DNA from: Candidatus Gastranaerophilales bacterium
GTDB lineage: Bacteria; Cyanobacteriota; Vampirovibrionia; Gastranaerophilales; Gastranaerophilaceae
DNA length: 64,000 nucleotides
Reading direction: 5' to 3'
Assembly: GCA_017461425.1 (NCBI GenBank)
Contig: JAFTXY010000004.1
Coordinates: forward strand, 32,576-96,575
The first letter of the stretch is position 1; each line of letters begins with the position of its first letter. The notes beneath the pieces were generated by a model that saw nothing but the letters and a program-made list of their open reading frames with translations, had not been told where the DNA came from and made no database searches. This document shows, piece by piece, positions 34,767 through 44,421 of the stretch. Position numbers and translations under genes: made by a program.

Positions 34767-35526
34767 TAAGATATGTCCCAATAAAATCGTCTTCTGAGTC
34801 AATTTTTATGATTTTATAGGCAGAATTTTTTGAATAACTTTCTGTAATTATATGATATATTCCATCGTTTTCTGTTTCATAGTTATTTCCATAATGACCC
34901 GAAACTATCATTTTAACATTTTTATATTTAGATAATAATTGTAGATATTCCTCTTTTTTAGGTGTTTCAATCCATTTTGATTTTGTTTCTAATAATGGAA
35001 AATGTTGTAATATTACTATATTTTTATTGTTGTATTTTTTTAATTGTTTTTCAAGCCAAGCAAGCTCTTCTTTTCCGTAATATCCGTTTGAGGATTGAAA
35101 ATATTGTTTAGAGCCATCCATCGCAATAAAAACATATCCTTTTTTTTCAAAAACATAGTTTGGTTTTTTGTTATGTCTAAAAAACAATGCTCGTCTTACT
35201 CTTTTTAGATAATAATCTTTTGTTATTCCATTTTTAGATGAAACATCGCTTGAGCCTAAAAGAACATAACATTTTTTATTTACTTTTTTTGTAAGGTATA
35301 AAAATGTATCAAGATTTTGAAAGTTTGGTTTTTCGATATTGTTTCCGCCAAAAACAACAAAATCTATGTCAGGATAGGAATTAATTTCTTTTATTGTTTC
35401 TTGAAGTTTATAAGCGTTTTTTGTGTTTAAATCAATATCTGTTATATGGATAAAATTTACTTCCTCAGAAAAGCAAACTCCGCACATAAAGAAAAATAAT
35501 ACGAATAAATTAAATAAAATTCTCAT
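34759..35526 (-). CDS. Secreted calcineurin-like phosphoesterase with degenerate metal site
   Basis: The 255-residue protein has a signal peptide (MRILFNLFVLFFFMCGVCFS) and the overall metallophosphoesterase layout, but most metal ligands differ from consensus. The first block reads HITDIDLN rather than DxH, the second FGGNNIE instead of GDxxD, the third LLGSSDVS instead of GNHD, while LQHFPL keeps its histidine, and the last reads SGHYGN rather than GHxH. It may be non-catalytic or use a different site. It has no Shine-Dalgarno and a near-ideal leaderless promoter. The 3' end overlaps recJ by eight bases. Confidence 0.72.
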   Translation of the reverse strand: MRILFNLFVLFFFMCGVCFSEEVNFIHITDIDLNTKNAYKLQETIKEINSYPDIDFVVFGGNNIEKPNFQNLDTFLYLTKKVNKKCYVLLGSSDVSSKNGITKDYYLKRVRRALFFRHNKKPNYVFEKKGYVFIAMDGSKQYFQSSNGYYGKEELAWLEKQLKKYNNKNIVILQHFPLLETKSKWIETPKKEEYLQLLSKYKNVKMIVSGHYGNNYETENDGIYHIITESYSKNSAYKIIKIDSEDDFIGTYLIK

Positions 35527-35532
35527 AGTAAT

Positions 35533-35561
35533 AGAATAATAAAAAATGAATTTTTTAACAA
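35533..35561 (-). promoter_or_regulatory. Promoter, -10 six bases before ATG (leaderless)
   Basis: TTGTTA (35556-35561), exactly 17 bases, TATTCT (35533-35538), then six bases to the ATG at 35526, minus strand. Confidence 0.68.
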
Positions 35562-35673
35562 ATTATCAAGGCAAGTAATTTACAAAATGTTAAAAATTTT
35601 ACTTATTAAATAGTAATTTTTATATATTCCTGATAATATAGACCTACCTTGTGATAGAAAGGGTTTATCAAGA

Positions 35674-37194
35674 ATGAGAAATTTATTAGCTCTAGCTTTA
35701 ACACTATTTGTGTGTGCAAATTCTGCAAAAGCAGCCAATGTAGATGAATTTATCGATACTTATATTGCTCCTTTTTCAGATAAAATTGCAGACATAATAT
35801 TTTTCCCAATTAATTTCTTTGGAAATGAAGTTCCTGCAATTATTTTTTGGATTTTGTTTGCAGGTATATTTTTTACAATTTATTTCAAAGGAATTTCCGT
35901 TTGGGGATTTAAACATGCAATTGAAGTTGTATCAAAACCTGCAGAAAAAACCGCAGATGGTTGTGGTGAAGTGTCTTCATTTCAAGCATTAGCTACTGCA
36001 TTATCTGGAACTATTGGAATAGGCAGTATTGCGGGGGTTGCAATTTCAATTTCAATAGGTGGACCAGGGGCTGCGTTTTGGATTTTTGTTGGCGCGCTTT
36101 TGGGTATGTCCATTAAATTTGTTGAAGCAACGTTGGCTGTTAAATATAGAAGGTTTAATGAAGATGGTTCCGTTTCAGGTGGACCAATGCATTATATTGC
36201 ACATGGTTTAACAAGACGCAAAATGCGTTGGCTAGGTCAACCTTTATCTGTTATTTTCGCTATTTTATGTATTGGCGGCGGTATAACAGGTGGAAATATG
36301 ATACAAATTAATCAAACTGCACACCAAATCATCTTTATTACAGGTAAAGAAGCAAGCTTTTTCCATAATAATGCATGGATAATTGGTTTAGTTGCTGCAA
36401 TTTTGATTGGATTGGTTATAGTAGGCGGTATTAAAGGAATTGCAAAAGTTACAACAATTTTAACTCCTTCGATGTGTGCTCTTTATATAATATCAGGTAC
36501 TATTGTAATTTTAGCTAATTTTGTTAATATTCCAAGTGCAATTGCTTTAATTATCAGAGAAGCATTTCATCCAACAGCAGTTGCCGGTGGTGTTTTTGGA
36601 ACTATAATTATTGGTTTAAGACGCTCTGTTCAATCCAATGAAGCTGGTACTGGAGCTGCTGCAATTGTTTATGCTGCTGCGCAAACAAAAGAAGCCGTTT
36701 CTCAAGGTTTCGTTGCTTTATTAGAAACATTCTTAACTGGTGTTTTGTGCTTATTTACATCGTTTGCAATTGTATTTTCTGGAGTTTTGCAAAATACTCA
36801 AATTGGTCAAATTTCTGGTATTGAGCTTGCATCAAATGCGTTTCAATCAGTAATTCCATTTTTCCCAATTATTTTATCAATTATTGCGGTAATGTTTGCA
36901 ATGTCTACGTTGATTTCTTGGGCATATTATGGACAGAAAGCTTGGACATTCTTATTTGGTGAAGGCAAAAAACGTGTATTGGCATTTAATTTGATATATT
37001 GTCTATTTATTGTTATTGGTTCTGCAATGAATGTTAAATCAATTATTGAAATCACTGATGCAATGATGATAGCAATGTGCATTCCAAACGTTATTGCGCT
37101 ATATATATTATGTCCTGAAGTTAAAAGGGATTTAATTGATTACATCAAACGTTTTAAAGTTACAAAAATATTTAATGAAAAACAAAAAGCTTAA
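35674..37194 (+). CDS. Sodium:alanine/glycine symporter (AGCS family)
   Basis: The 506-residue inner-membrane transporter has about ten hydrophobic helices and AGCS signature blocks: GTIGIGSIAGVAISISIGGPGAAFW, read in shorter parts as GIGSIAGVA and GGPGAAFW, then GGPMHYI, and SNEAGTGAAAIVYAAAQT. It would import alanine or glycine with sodium. It has an N-terminal hydrophobic segment resembling a signal peptide (MRNLLALALTLFVCANSAKA), which is longer than in typical members. AAAGGG precedes the ATG. A bidirectional terminator separates it from rpsT. Confidence 0.93.
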   Translation: MRNLLALALTLFVCANSAKAANVDEFIDTYIAPFSDKIADIIFFPINFFGNEVPAIIFWILFAGIFFTIYFKGISVWGFKHAIEVVSKPAEKTADGCGEVSSFQALATALSGTIGIGSIAGVAISISIGGPGAAFWIFVGALLGMSIKFVEATLAVKYRRFNEDGSVSGGPMHYIAHGLTRRKMRWLGQPLSVIFAILCIGGGITGGNMIQINQTAHQIIFITGKEASFFHNNAWIIGLVAAILIGLVIVGGIKGIAKVTTILTPSMCALYIISGTIVILANFVNIPSAIALIIREAFHPTAVAGGVFGTIIIGLRRSVQSNEAGTGAAAIVYAAAQTKEAVSQGFVALLETFLTGVLCLFTSFAIVFSGVLQNTQIGQISGIELASNAFQSVIPFFPIILSIIAVMFAMSTLISWAYYGQKAWTFLFGEGKKRVLAFNLIYCLFIVIGSAMNVKSIIEITDAMMIAMCIPNVIALYILCPEVKRDLIDYIKRFKVTKIFNEKQKA

Positions 37195-37213
37195 TAGACA
37201 AAATAATAAAAAT

Positions 37214-37247
37214 AAAAACCCTGAGTTAATGACTTCTCAGGGTTTTT
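37214..37247. terminator. Bidirectional intrinsic terminator
   Basis: AAAAACCCTGAG (37214-37225) pairs with CTCAGGGTTTTT (37236-37247), between the AGCS gene (+) and rpsT (-). Confidence 0.9.
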
Positions 37248-37271
37248 TAATCTTAACTTTCTATCTTGTAA

Positions 37272-37538
37272 CTATTTTGCTAGTTTGTTGATAGCTTTAG
37301 TTAATCTTGATTTTTTTCTGGCAGCGGTATTTCTGTGTAGAATACCTTTTGTAACCGCTTTATCGCATAATTGGTACACTTTTGATAATAAAGCATTTAA
37401 TTCAGTTTTATCTTCGCTTTGAGCACAAGCTAAAACTTTTTTAACTGCAGTTTTAATTGAAGTTTTAAATGCAGTATTTCTTTCAGTGTTTCTTTGAGCG
37501 ATAAGTACTCTTTTTTTAGCAGATTTAATGTTTGCCAT
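37272..37538 (-). CDS. rpsT: 30S ribosomal protein S20
   Basis: The 88-residue, lysine-rich protein has the S20 start MANIKSAKKRVLIAQ, the NTERNTAFKTSIKTAVKK helix and the LHRNTAARKKSRLTKAIN block that contacts 16S rRNA. AAAGGA precedes the ATG. As in many bacteria it is a monocistronic gene. Its upstream region is unusual: a GC-rich dispersed repeat and a long hairpin lie 90-255 bases before the start. Confidence 0.97.
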   Translation of the reverse strand: MANIKSAKKRVLIAQRNTERNTAFKTSIKTAVKKVLACAQSEDKTELNALLSKVYQLCDKAVTKGILHRNTAARKKSRLTKAINKLAK

Positions 37539-37625
37539 TGTTTTTTTCCTTTCACAAAAATAACTTACGTTATCTGCGAGGTTTGAGTGAGTACATGTAT
37601 AATACTCAAAAATATTTTTTTTTGC

Positions 37626-37736
37626 AACCCGAGTCGAGCGAGTTTAGCGACAGCTTAACGAGCGAAGACGAGGGCATAGGTGTGTGAAGTGCGAAAGCGG
37701 CTGCGAGGAGCAGGCGCCGAGCACGAAACCGTACCC
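37626..37736 (+). repeat. Dispersed GC-rich 111-bp element, copy 2
   Basis: This stretch starts AACCCGAGTC and ends ACCGTACCC. It aligns base for base, with no gap, to the minus strand of 23311-23201, with 11 differences by my count. The end module GAGCGAGTTTAGCGA recurs at 37834-37848, about 200 bases on, just as copy 1 has its 38-bp end module duplicated. No open frame is shared by the copies. Confidence 0.8.
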
Positions 37737-37751
37737 ACAATGCGGAAGCCG

Positions 37752-37790
37752 GTGCTAAATCGGCGAAGTGATAAACTTTGCCGATAGCAC
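37752..37790. other. Long hairpin (possible structured RNA)
   Basis: GTGCT, AA bulge, ATCGGCGAAGT on the left (37752-37769) pairs with ACTTTGCCGATAGCAC on the right (37775-37790) around GATAA. This gives 16 pairs with one G-T and one two-base bulge. It has no T tail on either side, so it is not a terminator. It could be part of an rpsT or upstream-gene transcript, or an end of the repeat element. Confidence 0.65.
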
Positions 37791-37871
37791 GACGAATGCG
37801 ACGTAGAAATCTTCGACTTTACAGGAGCTAAAAGAGCGAGTTTAGCGATTGTTAAATTAATTTTGCAATAT

Positions 37872-38984
37872 TTATCGAGCAAATATTATTCCATATGCAT
37901 TAGTTAATCTAATTGGATAATTTAATAACTCTAATTTGCTTTGATCATGTATATAATGGTAATATTCGCCATCTGGAAATATTCTTACAAGAGTGCCCTT
38001 ATCATCTGTAGGAACTATTTTGATTTCGTTTTTATTTTTTAATAATAATTTGGCTGTTGGGAAACTTTCACTATAGAGGCTATATAAATTATCTTTTTTT
38101 ACAAGAATGTAATACTGTTTTGTGTCTTTGTCGTTGCTCGATATGCTTTCTATTGAGTCATATTCTGCTGGTAGAAATATTCCTTTGCTTGCACATGAAG
38201 AAATGTCTATTCTGTATAAACCATATTTATTGTTCTTTTTAAATTTTATGTATCTTGGGTTTCCATATTCTCCATAATTTCTAAGAATTTTTACACTGTC
38301 AATATTTTTTAATACTTTTTCGTTGTTTTTGTCTATATAATAAGTTTTTCCATTTTTTTCTACTTCAAAATAATGACAATGTCTATATTTATCAGGTGTA
38401 ATTAATGAAATCTTATCGTATATTTTTGGAATTCTGTATGGTTTGCACTTTAATTTATTGCCTTCGCAATGAAAACTCTTGTAACCTACTTTCTTCGTGA
38501 AAAAATCTTCTGTGTAGTTTATTTTTTCATTATAAAGATTACAAAAAATTAGCGTAAATAGTATTGTAAATAAACTGGTATTTCTGAAAAGTTTATTTTT
38601 TATGCTTGAATTGAAACATAATGTAAGACATAAAATTAAAAATAAGCCTATTAAATATTGTGATAGCATAAAATGGCAGAAATATAATACTAATAATAAG
38701 CTAAAAAAACTTACAATGAGCCAATTTAAAAATAAAAGAGGTCTATTAGAAGCCCAATGCAATATACTTATTAGTATCATAATAATTAATGTTAGTGTTA
38801 AAAAAAAGGCAAGCGGAATTGCTATAACTGCACCTATAATCCATAGTATCCCAGTTAATGTGGTTCCGAGTGTTTCAAAAAGAGTGTTGTATAATAATGG
38901 ACTAATTAATGTAATAAAAAGAACAGAAAATAGTAGTGGGTATTTATTAATAATTTTTTTAACATTATCAATTAGATTATTCAT
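37872..38984 (-). CDS. Membrane protein with C-terminal WG-like repeats
   Basis: The 370-residue protein has about five membrane helices in residues 10-150. A C-terminal soluble half with WG-type features follows (KNNKYGLYRID, FLPAEYDSIESI, KKDNLYSLYSE), resembling the secreted WG protein at 5178-6080. The soluble part has several cysteines (FHCEGNKLKC, DISSCASK), suggesting an extracytoplasmic position. Function unknown. No Shine-Dalgarno is present; the start is six bases after TACAAT with TTTACA 17 bases upstream, so it is likely leaderless. Confidence 0.7.
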   Translation of the reverse strand: MNNLIDNVKKIINKYPLLFSVLFITLISPLLYNTLFETLGTTLTGILWIIGAVIAIPLAFFLTLTLIIMILISILHWASNRPLLFLNWLIVSFFSLLLVLYFCHFMLSQYLIGLFLILCLTLCFNSSIKNKLFRNTSLFTILFTLIFCNLYNEKINYTEDFFTKKVGYKSFHCEGNKLKCKPYRIPKIYDKISLITPDKYRHCHYFEVEKNGKTYYIDKNNEKVLKNIDSVKILRNYGEYGNPRYIKFKKNNKYGLYRIDISSCASKGIFLPAEYDSIESISSNDKDTKQYYILVKKDNLYSLYSESFPTAKLLLKNKNEIKIVPTDDKGTLVRIFPDGEYYHYIHDQSKLELLNYPIRLTNAYGIIFAR

Positions 38985-38990
38985 ATTTAA

Positions 38991-39019
38991 ATTGTATCTA
39001 TATTAATTTTGTTTGTAAA
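38991..39019 (-). promoter_or_regulatory. Promoter, -10 six bases before ATG (leaderless)
   Basis: TTTACA (39014-39019), 17 bases, TACAAT (38991-38996), then six bases to the ATG at 38984, minus strand. Confidence 0.75.
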
Positions 39020-39023
39020 CATA

Positions 39024-39053
39024 AAATGCGCCAGGGATTGTCCTGACGCATTT
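39024..39053 (-). terminator. Terminator of the groSL operon
   Basis: AAATGCGTCAGG and CCTGGCGCATTT pair with one mismatch and a short loop, followed on the minus strand by TATG. It overlaps the -35 of the next minus-strand gene only at its edge and ends the groL transcript. Confidence 0.65.
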
Positions 39054-39074
39054 AAAATAAATTTTAGAATGTGA

Positions 39075-40748
<1,674 letters not shown>

Positions 40749-40763
40749 CTAATACACACAATA

Positions 40764-41048
40764 CTATTCAATTACTGCAAGAGCATCTTTAACTGAAATA
40801 ATTTTATATTCAACATCGTCAACTTTAACGTCAGTTCCAGAATATTTTGCAAATAAAACGATATCTCCAACTTTAACTTCCATTGGTTCTTTTTCGCCTT
40901 TATCATTGGTTTTACCAGAACCTACAGCAACTACTTCACCTTTTTGTGGTTTTTCTTTAGCGCTATCTGGAATAAAAATACCGCCTGAAGTTTGTTGAAC
41001 ATCATCAACAACTTTGATAACAATTCTGTCTGCTAAAGGTTTAATCAT
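40764..41048 (-). CDS. groS: 10 kDa co-chaperonin GroES
   Basis: The 94-residue protein starts at the ATG at 41048, five bases after GGAGGAT; a second ATG four codons upstream overlaps that ribosome site and is rejected. GroES family sequence is plain: MIKPLADRIVIK, the mobile-loop region QQTSGGIFIP, and GDIVLFAKYSGTDV. It caps the GroEL ring. A TATAAT at 41087-41092 (minus) is the likely -10. No inverted repeat TTAGCACTC/GAGTGCTAA is seen, so HrcA/CIRCE control is not supported. Confidence 0.98.
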   Translation of the reverse strand: MIKPLADRIVIKVVDDVQQTSGGIFIPDSAKEKPQKGEVVAVGSGKTNDKGEKEPMEVKVGDIVLFAKYSGTDVKVDDVEYKIISVKDALAVIE

Positions 41049-41134
41049 AATATCCTCCATTTACTATTTAATTTGCAATATACTCTATTATAATATATGT
41101 TATTTGAAAAAAAATTAATTATATTAACAAAAAA

Positions 41135-41959
41135 TTAATTATTTATTTCAAGACATTTTTTATAGATGGCATTTTTATTTGCATCATATAATTCAGATAA
41201 AATTGAAGAAATTTCTTTGTCTTTTAAGTTTAATTTTTTTAGTTTCTTAATTTTATCTGTAAAATCAAATTCTTCTTTTTGAGCATCTTTATGCAAAAGT
41301 ACAACTATTTCACCTTTTAGAGTGTTGTTTTTGAAATGCTCAATCATTTCATTTATATTAAATGTTTTAATTTCTTCGAATTTTTTAGTTAATTCTCGTC
41401 CAACTGTGATTTTTTTATCAGGATAAATTTCTTTAATAGTTTCCATTGTTTCTATTAATCTATTAGGACTTTCATAAAAAATAAGGTTTTCGTTTTTATT
41501 ATTTGTAATAATTTTTTCTATCTGATTTTTAATTTTTGGTAAAAAACCAATAAATTTAAAATCTTCATCAGTTCTTGAAGTGGCGGATAATAATGTAATT
41601 ACAGCGCTTGCGCCTGAAATTGGAATAACTTTATGATTAGAATTTAAAACATTTTCAACTAAAACATTTCCTGGATCGGAAATCAAAGGAGTCCCCGCAT
41701 CAGATACAAGAGCAATGGATTTACCTTCGTTTAAATAATTCAAAAATAATTCAATACGAGAATTTTCGCTATATTTATGATAGCTTATTAATTTAGTCGA
41801 AATTGAATATTTTTCCAATAAAACACTTGTGTTTCTGGTATCTTCTGCTGCGATTACATCAACATTTTTTAGAACATTAATAGCTCTAAGTGTTATATCT
41901 TCAAGATTTCCAATAGGAGTTGCAACGACATATAGAGCATTTTCTATAGAATTTGCCAA
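41135..41959 (-). CDS. rsmI: 16S rRNA 2'-O-methyltransferase (C1402), RsmI
   Basis: The 274-residue enzyme methylates the ribose of C1402 in 16S rRNA. Signature blocks: LYVVATPIGNLEDITLRA, AAEDTRNT, LVSDAGTPLISDPG and PISGASAV. The start is TTG at 41959, placed six bases after GAGGG; no ATG lies near. It overlaps the cysS end by 16 bases, so it is translationally coupled to cysS. Confidence 0.95.
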   Translation of the reverse strand: MANSIENALYVVATPIGNLEDITLRAINVLKNVDVIAAEDTRNTSVLLEKYSISTKLISYHKYSENSRIELFLNYLNEGKSIALVSDAGTPLISDPGNVLVENVLNSNHKVIPISGASAVITLLSATSRTDEDFKFIGFLPKIKNQIEKIITNNKNENLIFYESPNRLIETMETIKEIYPDKKITVGRELTKKFEEIKTFNINEMIEHFKNNTLKGEIVVLLHKDAQKEEFDFTDKIKKLKKLNLKDKEISSILSELYDANKNAIYKKCLEINN

Positions 41960-43341
41960 GTTGTACCCTCTTTAGTATCTTTTAGTTGAATTTTATAAGA
42001 TAAAAGTTTATCTCTGATTTCATCAGATTTTGCCCAATCTTTATTATCTCTGGCTGTTTTTCTGATTTTTATTACTTCATCTATAACGTTTTTAAAATCA
42101 ATTGTATTGTCAATATTAAATTCATTGTAAAGAGGCTCTACTATTTCTTTAAGCTCATTTTCTGACACTTCTTTTTGAGATAAAGAAAAATCAAAACCTA
42201 AAACAGAACCAAGATAAGATAGAGTGTTTGCATTGATTTGTTTGTTTTCATTTTTGCGTACTTTTTCGGCTAAACCAAAAAGAATTGCAAGCGCTTTAGA
42301 AGTGTTTAAATCTTCATCCATGGCATTTTCAAATTCTTTAATTGCTTCAGTATCATATTCAGAAGAAATTTCAATTCCTGCGATGGAATTAATTAAACGT
42401 TTGGCTCCTGCTGCAGCGCCTGATAAAGCTACATCATTAAATTCAACAGGCATGCGGTAATGATTTGTTAAAATAAATAATCTTATTGCGTTTGTATCAT
42501 ATGTTTTTAATACATCATCAATGGTTAAGAAATTGTTCAATGATTTAGACATTTTCTCTTTGTTGATAGTAACAAAACCATTATGCATCCAATATTTGCT
42601 AAATTGACAACCATTAGCACATTCTGATTGAGCTCTTTCGTTTTCGTGGTGAGGGAATGCCAAATCGGCACCACCTGCATGGATATCAATAGTGTTTCCT
42701 AAATGTTTTTTACTCATCGCAGAACATTCAATATGCCAACCAGGACGACCAACACCCCAAGGCGATTTATAACCAAATTTTTCGTCCTTTTTCCATAAGG
42801 CAAAATCAAGAGGGCTTTCTTTTTTGTCGTTTGCTTCTACACGAGCACCATTTAAAAGGTCTTTAATTGGTTGAGAAGATAATTCTCCGTATTTAGAATA
42901 TTTTTCAACTCTAAAATAAACATCGCCATCAACTGCGTATGCAAAACCATCTTGTTCTAATTTTTTAACCATAGCAATCATTTCGCCTAGAGTTTTTGTT
43001 GCTCTTGGTTCAACATCTGGTTTTAAAACGTTTAAGCCGTTCATCGAATTGATAAATGATTTATAATATCTATCAGTAATGACAGATGGTTCAACTCCCT
43101 CTGTATCTGATTTTTTAAGGATTTTATCGTCAACATCAGTTACGTTTCTGCAATATGTGACATCATATCCTTTGAATTTTAAATAACGATACAAAGTATC
43201 CCATGTTATATAACATCTTGCATGTCCTAAATGCGCATGGTCATAAACTGTTGGACCACAGACATACATTTTAACTTTGTTTTCCTCTATTGGTTTAAAT
43301 TCTTCAATTTTGTTTGTTAATGTATTATAAATTTTTAGCAT
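41944..43341 (-). CDS. cysS: Cysteinyl-tRNA synthetase
   Basis: The 465-residue class I synthetase charges tRNA-Cys. It shows the zinc-ligand Cys28 in VCGPTVYD, HIGH-type HLGH (37-40), HIECSAMSKKHLG and HHENERAQSE zinc-site blocks, and KEKMSKSLNNF near residue 265, then a helical anticodon domain. Length is normal. No Shine-Dalgarno is present; TAAAAT ends six bases before the ATG. The downstream partner rsmI overlaps its 3' end. Confidence 0.97.
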   Translation of the reverse strand: MLKIYNTLTNKIEEFKPIEENKVKMYVCGPTVYDHAHLGHARCYITWDTLYRYLKFKGYDVTYCRNVTDVDDKILKKSDTEGVEPSVITDRYYKSFINSMNGLNVLKPDVEPRATKTLGEMIAMVKKLEQDGFAYAVDGDVYFRVEKYSKYGELSSQPIKDLLNGARVEANDKKESPLDFALWKKDEKFGYKSPWGVGRPGWHIECSAMSKKHLGNTIDIHAGGADLAFPHHENERAQSECANGCQFSKYWMHNGFVTINKEKMSKSLNNFLTIDDVLKTYDTNAIRLFILTNHYRMPVEFNDVALSGAAAGAKRLINSIAGIEISSEYDTEAIKEFENAMDEDLNTSKALAILFGLAEKVRKNENKQINANTLSYLGSVLGFDFSLSQKEVSENELKEIVEPLYNEFNIDNTIDFKNVIDEVIKIRKTARDNKDWAKSDEIRDKLLSYKIQLKDTKEGTTWQIL

Positions 43342-43347
43342 ACAGAA

Positions 43348-43353
43348 ATTTTA
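43348..43353 (-). promoter_or_regulatory. -10 element of cysS, six bases before ATG (leaderless)
   Basis: TAAAAT on the minus strand (43353-43348) is followed by TTCTGT and the ATG at 43341. The -35 is poor (TTTTAT at 17 bases). Confidence 0.58.
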
Positions 43354-43408
43354 CTATAAACTTATAAATAATAAAAGAATTTAGGTTTAATTAAGCTGGA
43401 TTAATTTT

Positions 43409-43437
43409 TTGACAATAAATTTTTAATAGAATATCCT
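43409..43437 (+). promoter_or_regulatory. Promoter of ruvC, -10 six bases before ATG (leaderless)
   Basis: A consensus -35 TTGACA (43409-43414), exactly 17 bases, TATCCT (43432-43437), then six bases to the ATG at 43444. No Shine-Dalgarno. Confidence 0.72.
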
Positions 43438-43443
43438 TTAAGT

Positions 43444-43932
43444 ATGTTAATAATGGGAATTGATCCAGGTATTGGAATAACAGGTTATAGTTTTATAGAG
43501 TTTAATGACGATAGATTTAAACTTATTACAAGTGGTTCAATTCAAACGGATAAAAATGCCTCACATCCAAAGAGGCTTTTGGAATTAAAAGCCGATATTG
43601 ATTTTTTAATTAAAAAATACAATCCTGATTGCGCTTCAATTGAACAGCTTTTTTTCTTTAAAAACCAAAAAACAATAATTCCTGTCGCACAGGCAAGAGG
43701 GGTTATTTTAGTAACCCTTGAAGAAAATTTAATTCCAATGTATGAATATACTCCGCTTGTAGTTAAACAAACAATTACAGGACATGGCAGAGCAGATAAA
43801 GCTGATGTCAAAATTATGGTAAAGAATTATATAGAATTAGATAAAAATATAAAATTAGATGATACAATAGATTCAATAGCATTGGCGATATGTCATGCGC
43901 AAAATGCAAGATTTAAAGAGGAGATTAAATAA
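43444..43932 (+). CDS. ruvC: Holliday junction resolvase RuvC
   Basis: The 162-residue endonuclease cuts Holliday junctions during recombination. The acidic catalytic set is present: Asp7 in GIDPGIGITGYS, Glu67 in SIEQLFFF, and Asp140 and Asp143 in KLDDTIDSIALAIC. Spacing matches E. coli RuvC. ruvA and ruvB are not in the window. It likely has a leaderless transcript that continues into the membrane protein gene starting at the next base after its stop. Confidence 0.96.
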   Translation: MLIMGIDPGIGITGYSFIEFNDDRFKLITSGSIQTDKNASHPKRLLELKADIDFLIKKYNPDCASIEQLFFFKNQKTIIPVAQARGVILVTLEENLIPMYEYTPLVVKQTITGHGRADKADVKIMVKNYIELDKNIKLDDTIDSIALAICHAQNARFKEEIK

Positions 43933-44412
43933 ATGAATGAACTTATAGCAAAAAGAATAGCTATATTTTCCGTTATTTTTGGAGCTGTTATCGGTTTAAT
44001 CGCCGTTATTCCGCCATTGATTGGGATGTGTTTATTTGTGCTATCTTTTTTAAGTGCTCCGATTTTGATTTTGTATATGAAAAAAAATGAAAAGTATTTA
44101 GGCTTTATTGATAATCAGCAAGGCGCAATTTTAGGTGCTATATCTGGTTTTTTTACAACTGTTGGTTTCTTTGTAACTTTTTGTCCAATGGTGTGTATTT
44201 TGCATTTGATATTTAAAAAATATTATTCCTATGCAATTCCTGATATGATTCAAACAGGTTTATGGCTTTTGTTTGTAATAATTTTTATGGTTGCTCTTAT
44301 TTTTGCAATGACAAATTCAGCAAGCGGAATGGGAACATCTTGGATATTAGGATATATTGAAAAAAAACCACAAAACCATGATGCTCAATTAGATATAGAA
44401 ATTAATGACTAA
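43933..44412 (+). CDS. Four-helix membrane protein, unknown
   Basis: The 159-residue protein has about four hydrophobic segments (FSVIFGAVIGLIAVIPPLIG, ISGFFTTVGFFVTF and others) and a short acidic C-terminal tail. It has no recognised motif. It starts directly after the ruvC stop and is followed, after nine bases, by mtnA with AAGGAAA, so it belongs to a ruvC-orf-mtnA operon. The grouping does not suggest a function. Confidence 0.7.
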   Translation: MNELIAKRIAIFSVIFGAVIGLIAVIPPLIGMCLFVLSFLSAPILILYMKKNEKYLGFIDNQQGAILGAISGFFTTVGFFVTFCPMVCILHLIFKKYYSYAIPDMIQTGLWLLFVIIFMVALIFAMTNSASGMGTSWILGYIEKKPQNHDAQLDIEIND

Positions 44413-44421
44413 GGAAATAAA

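Larger units (their letters stand above)
37539..37871. other. Intergenic region upstream of rpsT
   Basis: This 333-base gap contains, from left to right, the short AT-rich rpsT leader and likely promoter, the GC-rich 111-bp repeat copy 2 (37626-37736), a 16-bp-stem hairpin (37752-37790), and a second GAGCGAGTTTAGCGA module (37834-37848). The rest shows no gene. An open frame exists on the minus strand but has repeat-derived composition and is not supported. Confidence 0.6.

Noticed and set aside
37655..37882. Minus-strand frame through the GC-rich repeat upstream of rpsT
   Set aside because: It consists mostly of repeat-element sequence, is not open in the other copy, and overlaps the end of a real gene.
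38602..39006. Plus-strand frame opposite the membrane WG-like protein
   Set aside because: It is the complement of hydrophobic helices and covers the promoter of the real gene; its basic Lys/Asn-rich composition is typical of antisense to membrane segments.
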